This document shows, piece after piece, positions 7,941-15,740 of a stretch of 64,000 nucleotides of DNA. Positions within the stretch are counted from its first letter, which is position 1. Every line of letters begins with the position of its first letter. The stretch covers positions 124,661 through 188,660 of the forward strand of contig NZ_WTUZ01000004.1 of the NCBI RefSeq assembly GCF_009882985.1, given 5' to 3'. This stretch comes from Paenibacillus silvestris. GTDB lineage: Bacteria > Bacillota > Bacilli > Paenibacillales > NBRC-103111. A program made the translations under genes and the position numbers. A model generated the notes under the pieces. The model was given only the letters and a program-made list of their open reading frames with translations. It had not been told where the DNA came from and made no database searches.

Positions 7941-10235
7941 ATGAAGCTGAATTTGCCCCGTTATCAAATGAAACTGTTCGCATTATGTCTACTGCTTGGC
8001 GCCATACCTGTTATGGCGCTGGGCATTTTTTCGTATATGAAATCATCGAGCATCATTGAAAGCAAGGTGCTCAAAGGAAATGAGCAGCTTCTTCAGCAAA
8101 CGCAAATCCAAATTGAAAACACGCTAAAAATCATCGATTTCTCTATCTTTCAACTTGGAAATTCACAGGTGGTTACTGATATTTTGCCAATACCGATAAA
8201 GGCTAATGATTTCCCGCTAGTTGACAGATTGCTGGAAACGATGCAGCGTATTCAAATTTACGAACTGGGAATACGCGATATTCGACTGATTAATATTGAT
8301 CAGCAGTGGGTGATTAGTGATAAGGGTTACAGCAAACTCGAAGAATCGGAGGACCTCGAGCTGTTTCGTTCTTCTTCTCCTCTAGACAGGCAGTTCAAAT
8401 GGATCACACAAACGGTGGCAGGAAAAGCAGGAAAACCTCCACAAACGAATGTGTTTTTGTTCAAGCAATTTCCGAATCTATCAGCGAACCCTAGTGCTTT
8501 TCTGGTGACCCAAATGTCAAATCTGGAGCTGTTCAAAGTACTTCCCAAAAGCAGTGATCTGGGGTCGTTGATCATTTTAGACGATAAGGGCAATATTATC
8601 GCAACCGATATGGCGTCTTCATTGGATACGAATGTTCGAAATACACCGCTGTTGAAAGAGATGACCGAAGCTTCAGATCCTACTGGATACCGTATTCAAC
8701 AAATGGGTAAGGAAGAATACGGCTTCACATACCGCAAATCGTCCTATAACGGATGGACCTACCTATCTGTGGTTTCGCTAGACAGCCTCACAAGGGAATC
8801 GCAATCGATCGGTTGGGCTACGATATGGGCTTGTTTCATCATCATTGCTCTAATTTCCATACTTTCGCTGAAAGGGGCAAATAAACTGTATTTGCCTGTC
8901 CGAAGTTTATATCAAAGGTCTGCACAACCGGGCGAAGTTTCTGATTCTCAAACTCCGAAGGATGAGTTCAAGGTCATCGAAAGCCGAATGGAAAAAATGT
9001 CGCAAAATTATATGAATATGACCAACTATGTACAAAGTTTAAGGAACCAACTGAAACCGTTTATGATTTATAAATTAGTGCAGGGGGAGCTGTCGACCAA
9101 AGAGATTGAAGAGCAGATCGAGCTTTTCGGTCATACCCCTGAATTCCGATGGCTTGCTGTCGTGGTGATTCTAATTGATACACTTGAGCCTACCCGCTAC
9201 CAAGAAAGCGACCGTGACCTGTTACTGTTTGCGGTCAGCAATATTGTCGAGGAGCTAGTGCCGATCAAGTACCGCATAAATCCGGTAGTCATTGAGCAAT
9301 CGCAGGTAACCATCATCCGTGGTAATCACGATTCACCAGAGGCATTTAAGGAGTTTCTCTATGAAACGATCAAGCAGGTTCAGGCCAGCGTGCTAACATT
9401 TCTAGACCTTCACGTCAGCGCAGGAATTAGCCGCCCTTTCCAAATGTATAAAGATACTCCCAAGGCATATGAAGAGGGACTGGATGCGCTTAAGTATCGG
9501 ATTACGAAAGATACGGAGACGATCCTCTTTATCGAAAATGAAGAGCCAGAGAAGCAAATGGTATTTTTCCCTGATCATTTGGAGAAGCAGCTAGTGGAAG
9601 CAGTGAAGTTCGCGGATGAGAAGCGGGCCAATGTGCTATTAAAGGAATTTCTACAAATATTGTCTAATCGGGAGCTAACACATAACCAGATGTATAACTG
9701 GCTGATGAAGCTTCTGCTAGATTTGCTGTACATCCCGGAGCGGCAGGATCGGGCTCTCTTCTCACTGGATACCGATGCGATTCCGTTGTATGAACAATTG
9801 AAACGATTCAACACGATTCAGGAGATTGAGCATTGGTTCATGGTGCAAATTATTGAGCCGATTATCCATACGGAGGATCAGAACAAGGAAGCGCCGCACC
9901 ACAAAATATCGAATGAGGTCATCCGGATTATTCAAAGTGAATATGACCGTGAGTTAACGCTGGAGGAATGCGCCTCTCGACTTAATTATCATTCCAGCTA
10001 CATCCGACGTGCGTTGAAAAAAAGCTTGAATAGTAATTTTACTGACTATTTGCTATCCTACCGGATGGAAATCGCCAAGAAGTGGCTGTCGGAAACAGAA
10101 ATGAAAATAGCCGATATGTCGCAAAAGCTTCAATATAATAACTCGCAAAATTTTATACGCTATTTCAAGAAAACGACAGGTTTGACACCGGGGCAATACC
10201 GGGAAATGATTTTAAATGAAAATCGTGAGAAGTAA
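7941..10235 (+). CDS. Membrane-bound AraC family transcription regulator
   Basis: 764 residues from the ATG at 7941, which is preceded by AAAGTGAG and opens a clean N-terminal membrane segment; a GTG at 7866 is in frame but poorly supported. Membrane segments near 10-32 and 290-313 flank an extracellular sensing region. A cytoplasmic linker follows, and the last 105 residues form an AraC-type double helix-turn-helix ending in GLTPGQYR. It likely senses the sugar system outside and activates the operon it belongs to. One-component receptors of this design are common in Paenibacillus. There is no kinase or receiver domain. Confidence 0.85.
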   Translation: MKLNLPRYQMKLFALCLLLGAIPVMALGIFSYMKSSSIIESKVLKGNEQLLQQTQIQIENTLKIIDFSIFQLGNSQVVTDILPIPIKANDFPLVDRLLETMQRIQIYELGIRDIRLINIDQQWVISDKGYSKLEESEDLELFRSSSPLDRQFKWITQTVAGKAGKPPQTNVFLFKQFPNLSANPSAFLVTQMSNLELFKVLPKSSDLGSLIILDDKGNIIATDMASSLDTNVRNTPLLKEMTEASDPTGYRIQQMGKEEYGFTYRKSSYNGWTYLSVVSLDSLTRESQSIGWATIWACFIIIALISILSLKGANKLYLPVRSLYQRSAQPGEVSDSQTPKDEFKVIESRMEKMSQNYMNMTNYVQSLRNQLKPFMIYKLVQGELSTKEIEEQIELFGHTPEFRWLAVVVILIDTLEPTRYQESDRDLLLFAVSNIVEELVPIKYRINPVVIEQSQVTIIRGNHDSPEAFKEFLYETIKQVQASVLTFLDLHVSAGISRPFQMYKDTPKAYEEGLDALKYRITKDTETILFIENEEPEKQMVFFPDHLEKQLVEAVKFADEKRANVLLKEFLQILSNRELTHNQMYNWLMKLLLDLLYIPERQDRALFSLDTDAIPLYEQLKRFNTIQEIEHWFMVQIIEPIIHTEDQNKEAPHHKISNEVIRIIQSEYDRELTLEECASRLNYHSSYIRRALKKSLNSNFTDYLLSYRMEIAKKWLSETEMKIADMSQKLQYNNSQNFIRYFKKTTGLTPGQYREMILNENREK

Positions 10236-10253
10236 CTTTGTTGGCAGAGGGTA

Positions 10254-10437
10254 CAACTGGAGATTCTCCTGTTAATGATGGTGCTGAAACACGCGGATAG
10301 AATAACTGGAGTTTCTCCAGTTAAATCAGCTCCTGCGCCCGATTTTAAGTGAAACTTGAGGAATTAGCTGGAGAATTTCCATCTATTCGCCTGGAATCAA
10401 CTGATTTAATACAAATTAGCTCCAGTATTTCCAGTTA
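10254..10437. repeat. Phased palindrome array A (four 21-bp units)
   Basis: Four imperfect palindromes of 21 bp at 10254-10274, 10303-10323, 10365-10385 and 10417-10437, giving start-to-start distances of 49, 62 and 52 bp. The second unit is a perfect palindrome: TAACTGGAG, TTT, CTCCAGTTA. Related arrays with nearly the same spacing lie at 27982, 34770, 49755 and 55423. This array lies between the AraC gene and a hairpin terminator. No coding frame covers it. Confidence 0.9.
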
Positions 10438-10473
10438 AAATGGGGAGCAGGCACTGAAGCAGGACCGCATGAA

Positions 10474-10506
10474 GGAATCAGCGATTTGATCGCTGATTCC
10501 TTTTTT
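10474..10506 (+). terminator. Rho-independent terminator
   Basis: GGAATCAGCG pairs with CGCTGATTCC around an ATTTGAT-type loop, followed by six T. It ends the transcript of the first sugar operon, after repeat array A. Its core GCGATTTGATCGC recurs in the hairpin at 49969, also beside an array. Confidence 0.85.
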
Positions 10507-10716
10507 GTGTTATGGCATGTAGGTTGACTGCATACTTTCTTGGCATCAGATGTATGATCTATTCGTGGCTGGACAGTCCATGGGAGAGAACTATTCACAG
10601 GAGGCTCTGTTTGTTCCAATGCATGCACAAAATCAATCCATTCAACACGAAAACAAGAAATCGGAGTAAAGCTGATGATCGAGAGAGGGAAGGGACAGGA
10701 AAAAATAGATTGATCA

Positions 10717-11048
10717 ATGAACGCAATCGGTAACCGCAAAGCCTTAATAAGCTTGATAAGCGAGGTAGCCAAAGAGTTGCAGCAAGCTAATGATTATGCG
10801 AGTAGTAAGAAGCTAGACCTAGCCCATCTGAAGAAATTTACCATAGACCTCTGTAAGGGAGGGGAGTACGTGAACTTTCAAGGTAATTTGGCAGAACTTC
10901 GACATGCCAACCGTGAGGCGGAGAAGTTGGATACTGAGGACTGGGATATGGATAGACTGGAGGGCAAGAAGCAAGAGGTCGACATAAATCTGATTTTCAC
11001 GAGGGCGATGGGGAGATATTCATCGCTTTTTTTGTTTCATATAATTGA
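10717..11048 (+). pseudogene. Small unknown gene, apparently frameshifted near its 3' end
   Basis: From the ATG at 10717 the frame encodes a hydrophilic, Glu/Lys-rich protein of about 94 residues up to DINLIF. Beyond position 11000 the same frame turns unconvincing (stop at 11064). The frame that is one base short reads EGDGEIFIAFFVSYN and stops at 11046-11048, which looks like a natural protein end. A single missing base near 10999-11000 would explain this. The stretch 11005-11033 also folds as GCGATG / CATCGC followed by seven T, so a terminator overlaps the 3' end. The family is not recognised, and no strong ribosome site is seen. Confidence 0.4.
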
Positions 11049-11141
11049 TGATCTTGTCCCCTAGCATTCGTCCATACCAATTGAGACTATTAATCATTAC
11101 CTAATAGGAGATTCATAATTCTTTTGAGAGTGGTGGTAGTG

Positions 11142-11936
11142 ATGTCCTATACGGTTCCTGTAGTTTCAATCTTCACAGCTGGATCAGCCTCTGGCGGTAC
11201 TTCGCAAGAGCGGCAAGCCCGGCAAGGAAATGACATTTCGAGCTCGAACCTCGCATGGGGTAGCGGTTTCTCCCCTGGTGTAAGGTGCGGTATGACGTTT
11301 ACTGCGTTAGCTCGTTATAACACACCTACTACAATTGACAGCAGATCTGTAACTAGTTTAGATGATCCTAGACTCATCGCCTTATTCGATATGGCCAAAA
11401 GACAAACGAACAATGCCACTGCGCTCTATGTCATCTATGTAAGCGGGGAATTTCTCACCAGTTCCGGCAACGTCATTGGCATGGGTGGACCGCGCTTCAA
11501 ATTTTACAACAGCACAACGGATTATGGTCTGTATGGACATATCGTCATGAGCGATGGAGCGCTAAATTCGTACGGGCTTGCACATGAAGCTGGGCACTGC
11601 TTATTCGGCAGGTTTTTGAATAGTAACCAGAACAGCTTTACGATTAACGATCCATCGAATCCTGGCAGTGATCACAGCAACAATCCACAAAATCTCATGT
11701 TTCCAACGATTCCGAACCAAAATCCAGAAATCGTAGCATCTCAGTGCAGCACCGCTAGACTAAGCAAAATCGTGTCGCAGAACGCTACGAACAGCCGTGG
11801 CAAAATTATTAAAAACAATTTGACGACGATGAAAAAGCTAAACGCCAGAATCATTGCAAAAATGAGATATATGAAGAAGGATACGTTACGTCGTCGCCCT
11901 GCAAAAGCGATAATGAGAAGAAGTAAAGTGAGATAA
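11142..11936 (+). CDS. Putative zinc metalloprotease-like (zincin) protein of unknown role
   Basis: 264 residues from ATG 11142 (a TTG at 11124 is an alternative; neither has a perfect ribosome site). The centre carries HEAGH, the two zinc-binding His and catalytic Glu of zincins. About 40 residues on, DHSNNPQNLMFP offers a third ligand and a Met-turn-like NLMFP as in metzincins; the canonical third His of HExxHxxGxxH is absent. No signal peptide or membrane segment is seen. The last 45 residues are strongly basic (many Lys and Arg, ending RRSKVR), which suggests nucleic-acid, membrane or spore-coat association. It is a single-gene unit with its own terminator. Family unknown; protease activity is inferred from motif alone. 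Confidence 0.6.
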   Translation: MSYTVPVVSIFTAGSASGGTSQERQARQGNDISSSNLAWGSGFSPGVRCGMTFTALARYNTPTTIDSRSVTSLDDPRLIALFDMAKRQTNNATALYVIYVSGEFLTSSGNVIGMGGPRFKFYNSTTDYGLYGHIVMSDGALNSYGLAHEAGHCLFGRFLNSNQNSFTINDPSNPGSDHSNNPQNLMFPTIPNQNPEIVASQCSTARLSKIVSQNATNSRGKIIKNNLTTMKKLNARIIAKMRYMKKDTLRRRPAKAIMRRSKVR

Positions 11937-11964
11937 TAGTTGAATGAACAAGCTTGCTATTAAT

Positions 11965-12012
11965 AAAGCTGTTCCGGATCCGTCTTAGCGGACGATCCGG
12001 AACAGCTTTTTG
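11965..12012 (+). terminator. Strong rho-independent terminator
   Basis: AAAGCTGTTCCGGATC pairs fully with GATCCGGAACAGCTTT around a short loop, with a T-run at the end. It follows the zincin-like gene by about 30 bp. Confidence 0.93.
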
Positions 12013-12201
12013 CGTTTACAAGTATGCGGTGGTACATAATGTACATAAAACCGGCAACCGATGTCTCCTCGTCATGAATTTTCTAGTATGAACAAGCTTT
12101 TCGCAAGAATTTGTTAATGTATTCAAGAATGTTGGAGGCTATAGTAAAGCGTATGTTCGACGGAATGCAGGTAACCACCAAAGAGAAACGGAGGCAGAAC
12201 A

Positions 12202-13179
12202 ATGAAGCTTGTCAAAAACATCGATAGGAGACAAATCGGGGAGGATCGCAGCACTAAGACAGAAGTGAGTAGGACAGCCTCCATCAGGAGTGCGATCACG
12301 AAAGATTTGTTTTTATATGCGCTGATTGCCCCTGGACTGTTGTATTTTCTGATATTCAAATATGTCCCGATGTGGGGAGTGTTAATTTCGTTTCAAAACT
12401 ATTCCCCTTTCTTAGGTTTCTTTAAGAGTGAATGGGTTGGATTTGAACATTTCGCTAGGCTATTCTCGAATGCAGACTTTTATATGCTGTTTCGCAATAC
12501 GATGGCGATTAATGTGCTCAGTCTAGTTTTCTTCTTTCCGCTTCCAATTGCAGTGGCACTATTACTGAACGAGCTGCAGAAAGAGTGGTTTAAGAAATCG
12601 CTGCAGTCTGTCGTCTACTTGCCACACTTTCTATCATGGGTTGTTATCGTCGGGCTGAGTCTGCTGCTGTTATCGAAGGAACACGGTGTACTCAATCAGT
12701 TGCTAGAGCTAGTAGGTTGGGGACCAATCGAATTCTTAACGGAGCCGAAATACTTCTGGGCACTGCTAACAGCACAAACAATATGGAAGGAATTGGGGTG
12801 GGGAACAGTCATTTTCCTAGCTGCAATCGCAGGTGTAGACCCACAGCTGTATGAAGCTGCGAAGATGGATGGTGCTGGTCGAATTCGGATGATGTGGAAC
12901 GTAACATTGCCCTCGATCCGGAATGTCATTGTCATTCTATTAATTCTGCGGATTGGCCACATGATGGATGTCGGGTTCGAGCAGGTGTTTCTGATGATGA
13001 ACGGAGCTGTAGCGGATGTAGCAGAAGTATTTGATACTTACGTATTCAGAGTAGGGATTAAACAAGGCGATTTCAGTTACAGTACGGCTGTCGGTTTATT
13101 TAAATCTATTGTGGGTCTTGTGCTAGTCATCGGAGCTAACAAGCTTTCCAAAAAATTCGGGGAGGAAGGGGTGTATTAA
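12202..13179 (+). CDS. Sugar ABC transporter permease, LplB type
   Basis: 325 residues; about six membrane segments. The EAA loop reads YEAAKMDGAGRIRMMW. The opening LLYFLIFKYVPMWGV and ending KKFGEEGVY closely match the LplB-type permease at 3302, so the two importers are paralogous. ACGGAGG precedes the ATG. The stop codon overlaps the next start as TAATG, showing translational coupling with the second permease. No ATPase is encoded nearby. Confidence 0.9.
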   Translation: MKLVKNIDRRQIGEDRSTKTEVSRTASIRSAITKDLFLYALIAPGLLYFLIFKYVPMWGVLISFQNYSPFLGFFKSEWVGFEHFARLFSNADFYMLFRNTMAINVLSLVFFFPLPIAVALLLNELQKEWFKKSLQSVVYLPHFLSWVVIVGLSLLLLSKEHGVLNQLLELVGWGPIEFLTEPKYFWALLTAQTIWKELGWGTVIFLAAIAGVDPQLYEAAKMDGAGRIRMMWNVTLPSIRNVIVILLILRIGHMMDVGFEQVFLMMNGAVADVAEVFDTYVFRVGIKQGDFSYSTAVGLFKSIVGLVLVIGANKLSKKFGEEGVY

Positions 13180-14075
13180 TGACATCCATCAACAATCGGA
13201 TTCGAATCTCACTCTCCGATCGGGTGTTTCGGGTGAGCAATATCGCATTTTTAATCATACTGGGGCTTGTGTGTCTGTTTCCTTTCTATTATGTACTCGT
13301 CGTTTCATTCGCTACTCCGGTTGAATATCGTCAGGGAGGGTTGATGCTCTGGCCTCATGACTGGACGCTGGTTTCGTATCGATACATCTTGGCGACACCA
13401 TCCTTCATCCGGGCGGCCGGAGTCTCGCTATTCCTAGCTGTTGTCGGTACGGTTGCCAGTTTGGTCGTTACATCTTCGCTCGCTTACGGTCTGTCACGCA
13501 AACGGCTTAAGGGAAGAAAGCTGGTACTCCTGCTTATTCTGATAACGACTTTATTCAATCCGGGTATCATTCCGGGCTATCTGGTGGTCAAGGAGCTTGG
13601 TATGATCAACAGCTTAACATCGCTCATTCTGCCAGTTCTTACGAGCGGTTGGTACGTGCTGCTGATGAAGGGGTTTTTCGATTCAATCCCTGCAAGCCTG
13701 GAAGAATCTGCACGAATTGACGGCTGTAACGATGTAAGCGTCTGGTTTCGTATCATTTTGCCGCTTTCACTCTCATCGTTGGCTGCTTTCGGGCTGTTTT
13801 ACGCCGTTGCTTACTGGAATACTTTCTTCTCCGCTGTATTGTTCATTAATGATGCAGAGAAATGGCCACTGCAAATTTTCTTGCAGAATCTGCTCATTGA
13901 TTCGTCAACGGCGCTCGGTGTCGATTCACTAGTTGATATGGACATGCAGAACATCCCTGCGGATACGAAGAAGATGGCAGCAATTGTACTGTCCACACTA
14001 CCTATTCTCATGGTATATCCGTTTCTTCAGAAGCACTTTGCCAAAGGGACCATGGTTGGTTCCGTGAAGGAATGA
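13179..14075 (+). CDS. Sugar ABC transporter permease, LplC type
   Basis: 298 residues with about six membrane segments. The EAA loop reads LEESARIDGCNDVSVW, with Ser replacing the second Ala of the usual EEAA. It ends HFAKGTMVGSVKE, the LplC-type terminus. The start overlaps the stop of the LplB-type gene by one base, and the binding-protein gene follows after 32 bp. Paralogue of the permease at 4280. Confidence 0.9.
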   Translation: MTSINNRIRISLSDRVFRVSNIAFLIILGLVCLFPFYYVLVVSFATPVEYRQGGLMLWPHDWTLVSYRYILATPSFIRAAGVSLFLAVVGTVASLVVTSSLAYGLSRKRLKGRKLVLLLILITTLFNPGIIPGYLVVKELGMINSLTSLILPVLTSGWYVLLMKGFFDSIPASLEESARIDGCNDVSVWFRIILPLSLSSLAAFGLFYAVAYWNTFFSAVLFINDAEKWPLQIFLQNLLIDSSTALGVDSLVDMDMQNIPADTKKMAAIVLSTLPILMVYPFLQKHFAKGTMVGSVKE

Positions 14076-14107
14076 TATCATAAACAACATCAAAGGGAGG
14101 ATTTACA

Positions 14108-15655
14108 ATGAAAGGCACAAAGAGAGGGATGCTGGCGTTGATCGTGATGGTTGCGGCAACGCTGACGCTTTCCGCCTGTTCGGGCGGAGGAACCAAGGGC
14201 AATGGGAGCGGTGCTCAGCAGGCACCAGGAAATGCGGCCGAAACAAAGCCGCTTGATGTAAGCGTTCTTTCAATTTATTACCAGAAGGAACCGCCGTCCA
14301 AAGATAATACAGTGCTGAAGGAAGTCGAGAAGCGGACAAATACCAATCTGAATATTACATGGGTTGCTCCTAATAATTTCTCGGAAAAGGTCAATGTGAC
14401 GCTGGCTTCCGGTGATCTTCCCGACCTGATGCTGGTTACCGACATCGCCAATGCTTCTTTCCGGACGATGGCCAAGCAAGGAGCATTCTGGGATTTGACG
14501 GAAATGATCAAGGGCTATCCGAATCTAATGAAGTTCCCCGACATTACATTCGCCAATACGAAAATTGAGGGCAAACTCTACGGTGTACCTCGGGTACGGC
14601 CGACAGAGGGCAACGCCCAGCCGCTTATCCGTGCCGATTGGCTCTCCAAGCTGAACCTGAAGATGCCGGAAACGACAGAAGATCTGTATCAGGTAATGAA
14701 GGCTTTCAAAGAGAGCGCGCCAGACGGGCAAAAGGATACGATCGGACTATCAGGTTACGTCAATCAGAATGATATGGGGCAATTCGGTTTCATTGAGAAC
14801 AGCTTCATTGGTAACAGTGGCAAGTACAAAGTCGTCGACGGCAAAATCACGGATATGACGTTTAGTCCCGAAATGAGGCAGTCGCTGGAATGGTTCCGAC
14901 GTGCGTATAAAGAAGGATTAATTCCTCAAGATTTCGCACTCCTTAAGCACAATCAGGCCAAAGATCTCGCCTTTGCGGGGAAAGCGGGTATCTTCCCGGA
15001 TAAGCCGAATCAGGAGCCGGCGATGGTGCAGGGCGTTGCCTCGGCAGTTCCCGGTTCGAAGCCTGATTTTGCCTGGATGCCTTCTCTAACCGGGCCAACC
15101 GGTACGAAGTATGCCGCCAAGGGCAACGGCCATTTCGGCATGTTCGTCATCTCGAAGAAGGTGCCGGAGGACAAGGTGAAGAAGCTGCTGGCATTCCTGG
15201 ATTACGGTGCTTCGGATGAAGGCTCGGAGTTAGCAAACTATGGGATGAAGGATGTACATTTCAATCTACAGGGCGACAATCGCGTGCTTACGGATGCGGC
15301 CAAGAATGATCCGAGCTTCCAGTTCATGCAAAATATTTTCATGATGTTCGATAAATATGCGAACGTGGCTCTAGGGATGACACCGGAACTGACAAAGAGG
15401 GACAAGGCGTATATCGATGCAGCTGAGAAAGTAAGCATCGCAAGTCCTCTTGATGGCGTTACATCGCCAACTGCTCAGAAGCTGGGCAGCGACTACGACA
15501 AGAAGATTCAAGATATGAAGACGAAGGTTATCATGGAGAAAGTTACACTCGGCGATTGGGACCAGTTCGTCGCGGGGCTTAAGACCGACACCAATTACAT
15601 GAAAATGCAAGAGGAGTACAATACCGAATATCAGAAGAAGGTTGGCTCCAAATAA
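14108..15655 (+). CDS. Extracellular sugar-binding lipoprotein, LplA type
   Basis: 515 residues. A positively charged N terminus, hydrophobic core and lipobox LSAC (Cys24) direct it to lipid anchoring; a Gly/Asn-rich linker follows. The mature N-terminal sequence (YYQKEPPSKDNTVLKEVEKR) parallels that of the 6360 binding protein, showing shared ancestry. It serves the permease pair just upstream. GGGAGG lies before the ATG. A hairpin follows the stop codon before the regulator gene. Confidence 0.9.
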   Translation: MKGTKRGMLALIVMVAATLTLSACSGGGTKGNGSGAQQAPGNAAETKPLDVSVLSIYYQKEPPSKDNTVLKEVEKRTNTNLNITWVAPNNFSEKVNVTLASGDLPDLMLVTDIANASFRTMAKQGAFWDLTEMIKGYPNLMKFPDITFANTKIEGKLYGVPRVRPTEGNAQPLIRADWLSKLNLKMPETTEDLYQVMKAFKESAPDGQKDTIGLSGYVNQNDMGQFGFIENSFIGNSGKYKVVDGKITDMTFSPEMRQSLEWFRRAYKEGLIPQDFALLKHNQAKDLAFAGKAGIFPDKPNQEPAMVQGVASAVPGSKPDFAWMPSLTGPTGTKYAAKGNGHFGMFVISKKVPEDKVKKLLAFLDYGASDEGSELANYGMKDVHFNLQGDNRVLTDAAKNDPSFQFMQNIFMMFDKYANVALGMTPELTKRDKAYIDAAEKVSIASPLDGVTSPTAQKLGSDYDKKIQDMKTKVIMEKVTLGDWDQFVAGLKTDTNYMKMQEEYNTEYQKKVGSK

Positions 15656-15658
15656 TAG

Positions 15659-15698
15659 AAGTCCCTCATGGGTTCGTCTCGAACTCACGGGGGCTTGC
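15659..15698 (+). terminator. Hairpin between binding protein and regulator genes
   Basis: AAGTCCC with GGGTTCG on the left arm faces CGAACTC and GGGGCTT on the right around TCT. The T-tract is poor. It may be a leaky terminator or a stem that gives the abundant binding-protein transcript a stable 3' end while lowering regulator expression. Confidence 0.4.
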
Positions 15699-15740
15699 TT
15701 AATGATCGGGTGCTATACTGGGCATACGGGGTGATGTTGT

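Noticed and set aside
10254..10437. Arrays as insertion-sequence remnants or transposon ends
   Set aside because: No transposase fragment, no target duplication, and the ordered spacing does not fit paired terminal repeats.
10512..10733. 73-codon plus-strand frame before the frameshifted gene
   Set aside because: Cys, Arg and Trp-rich with no ribosome site or recognisable pattern; most likely chance.
11005..11033. Terminator as proof that the small gene ends before it
   Set aside because: The hairpin is convincing, but the alternate reading frame through it is also protein-like, so it cannot decide the gene's end.
12032..12044. 13-bp perfect palindrome GTACATAATGTAC
   Set aside because: Could be an operator for the second sugar operon, but it is 158 bp from the start, occurs once, and has no supporting promoter elements nearby.
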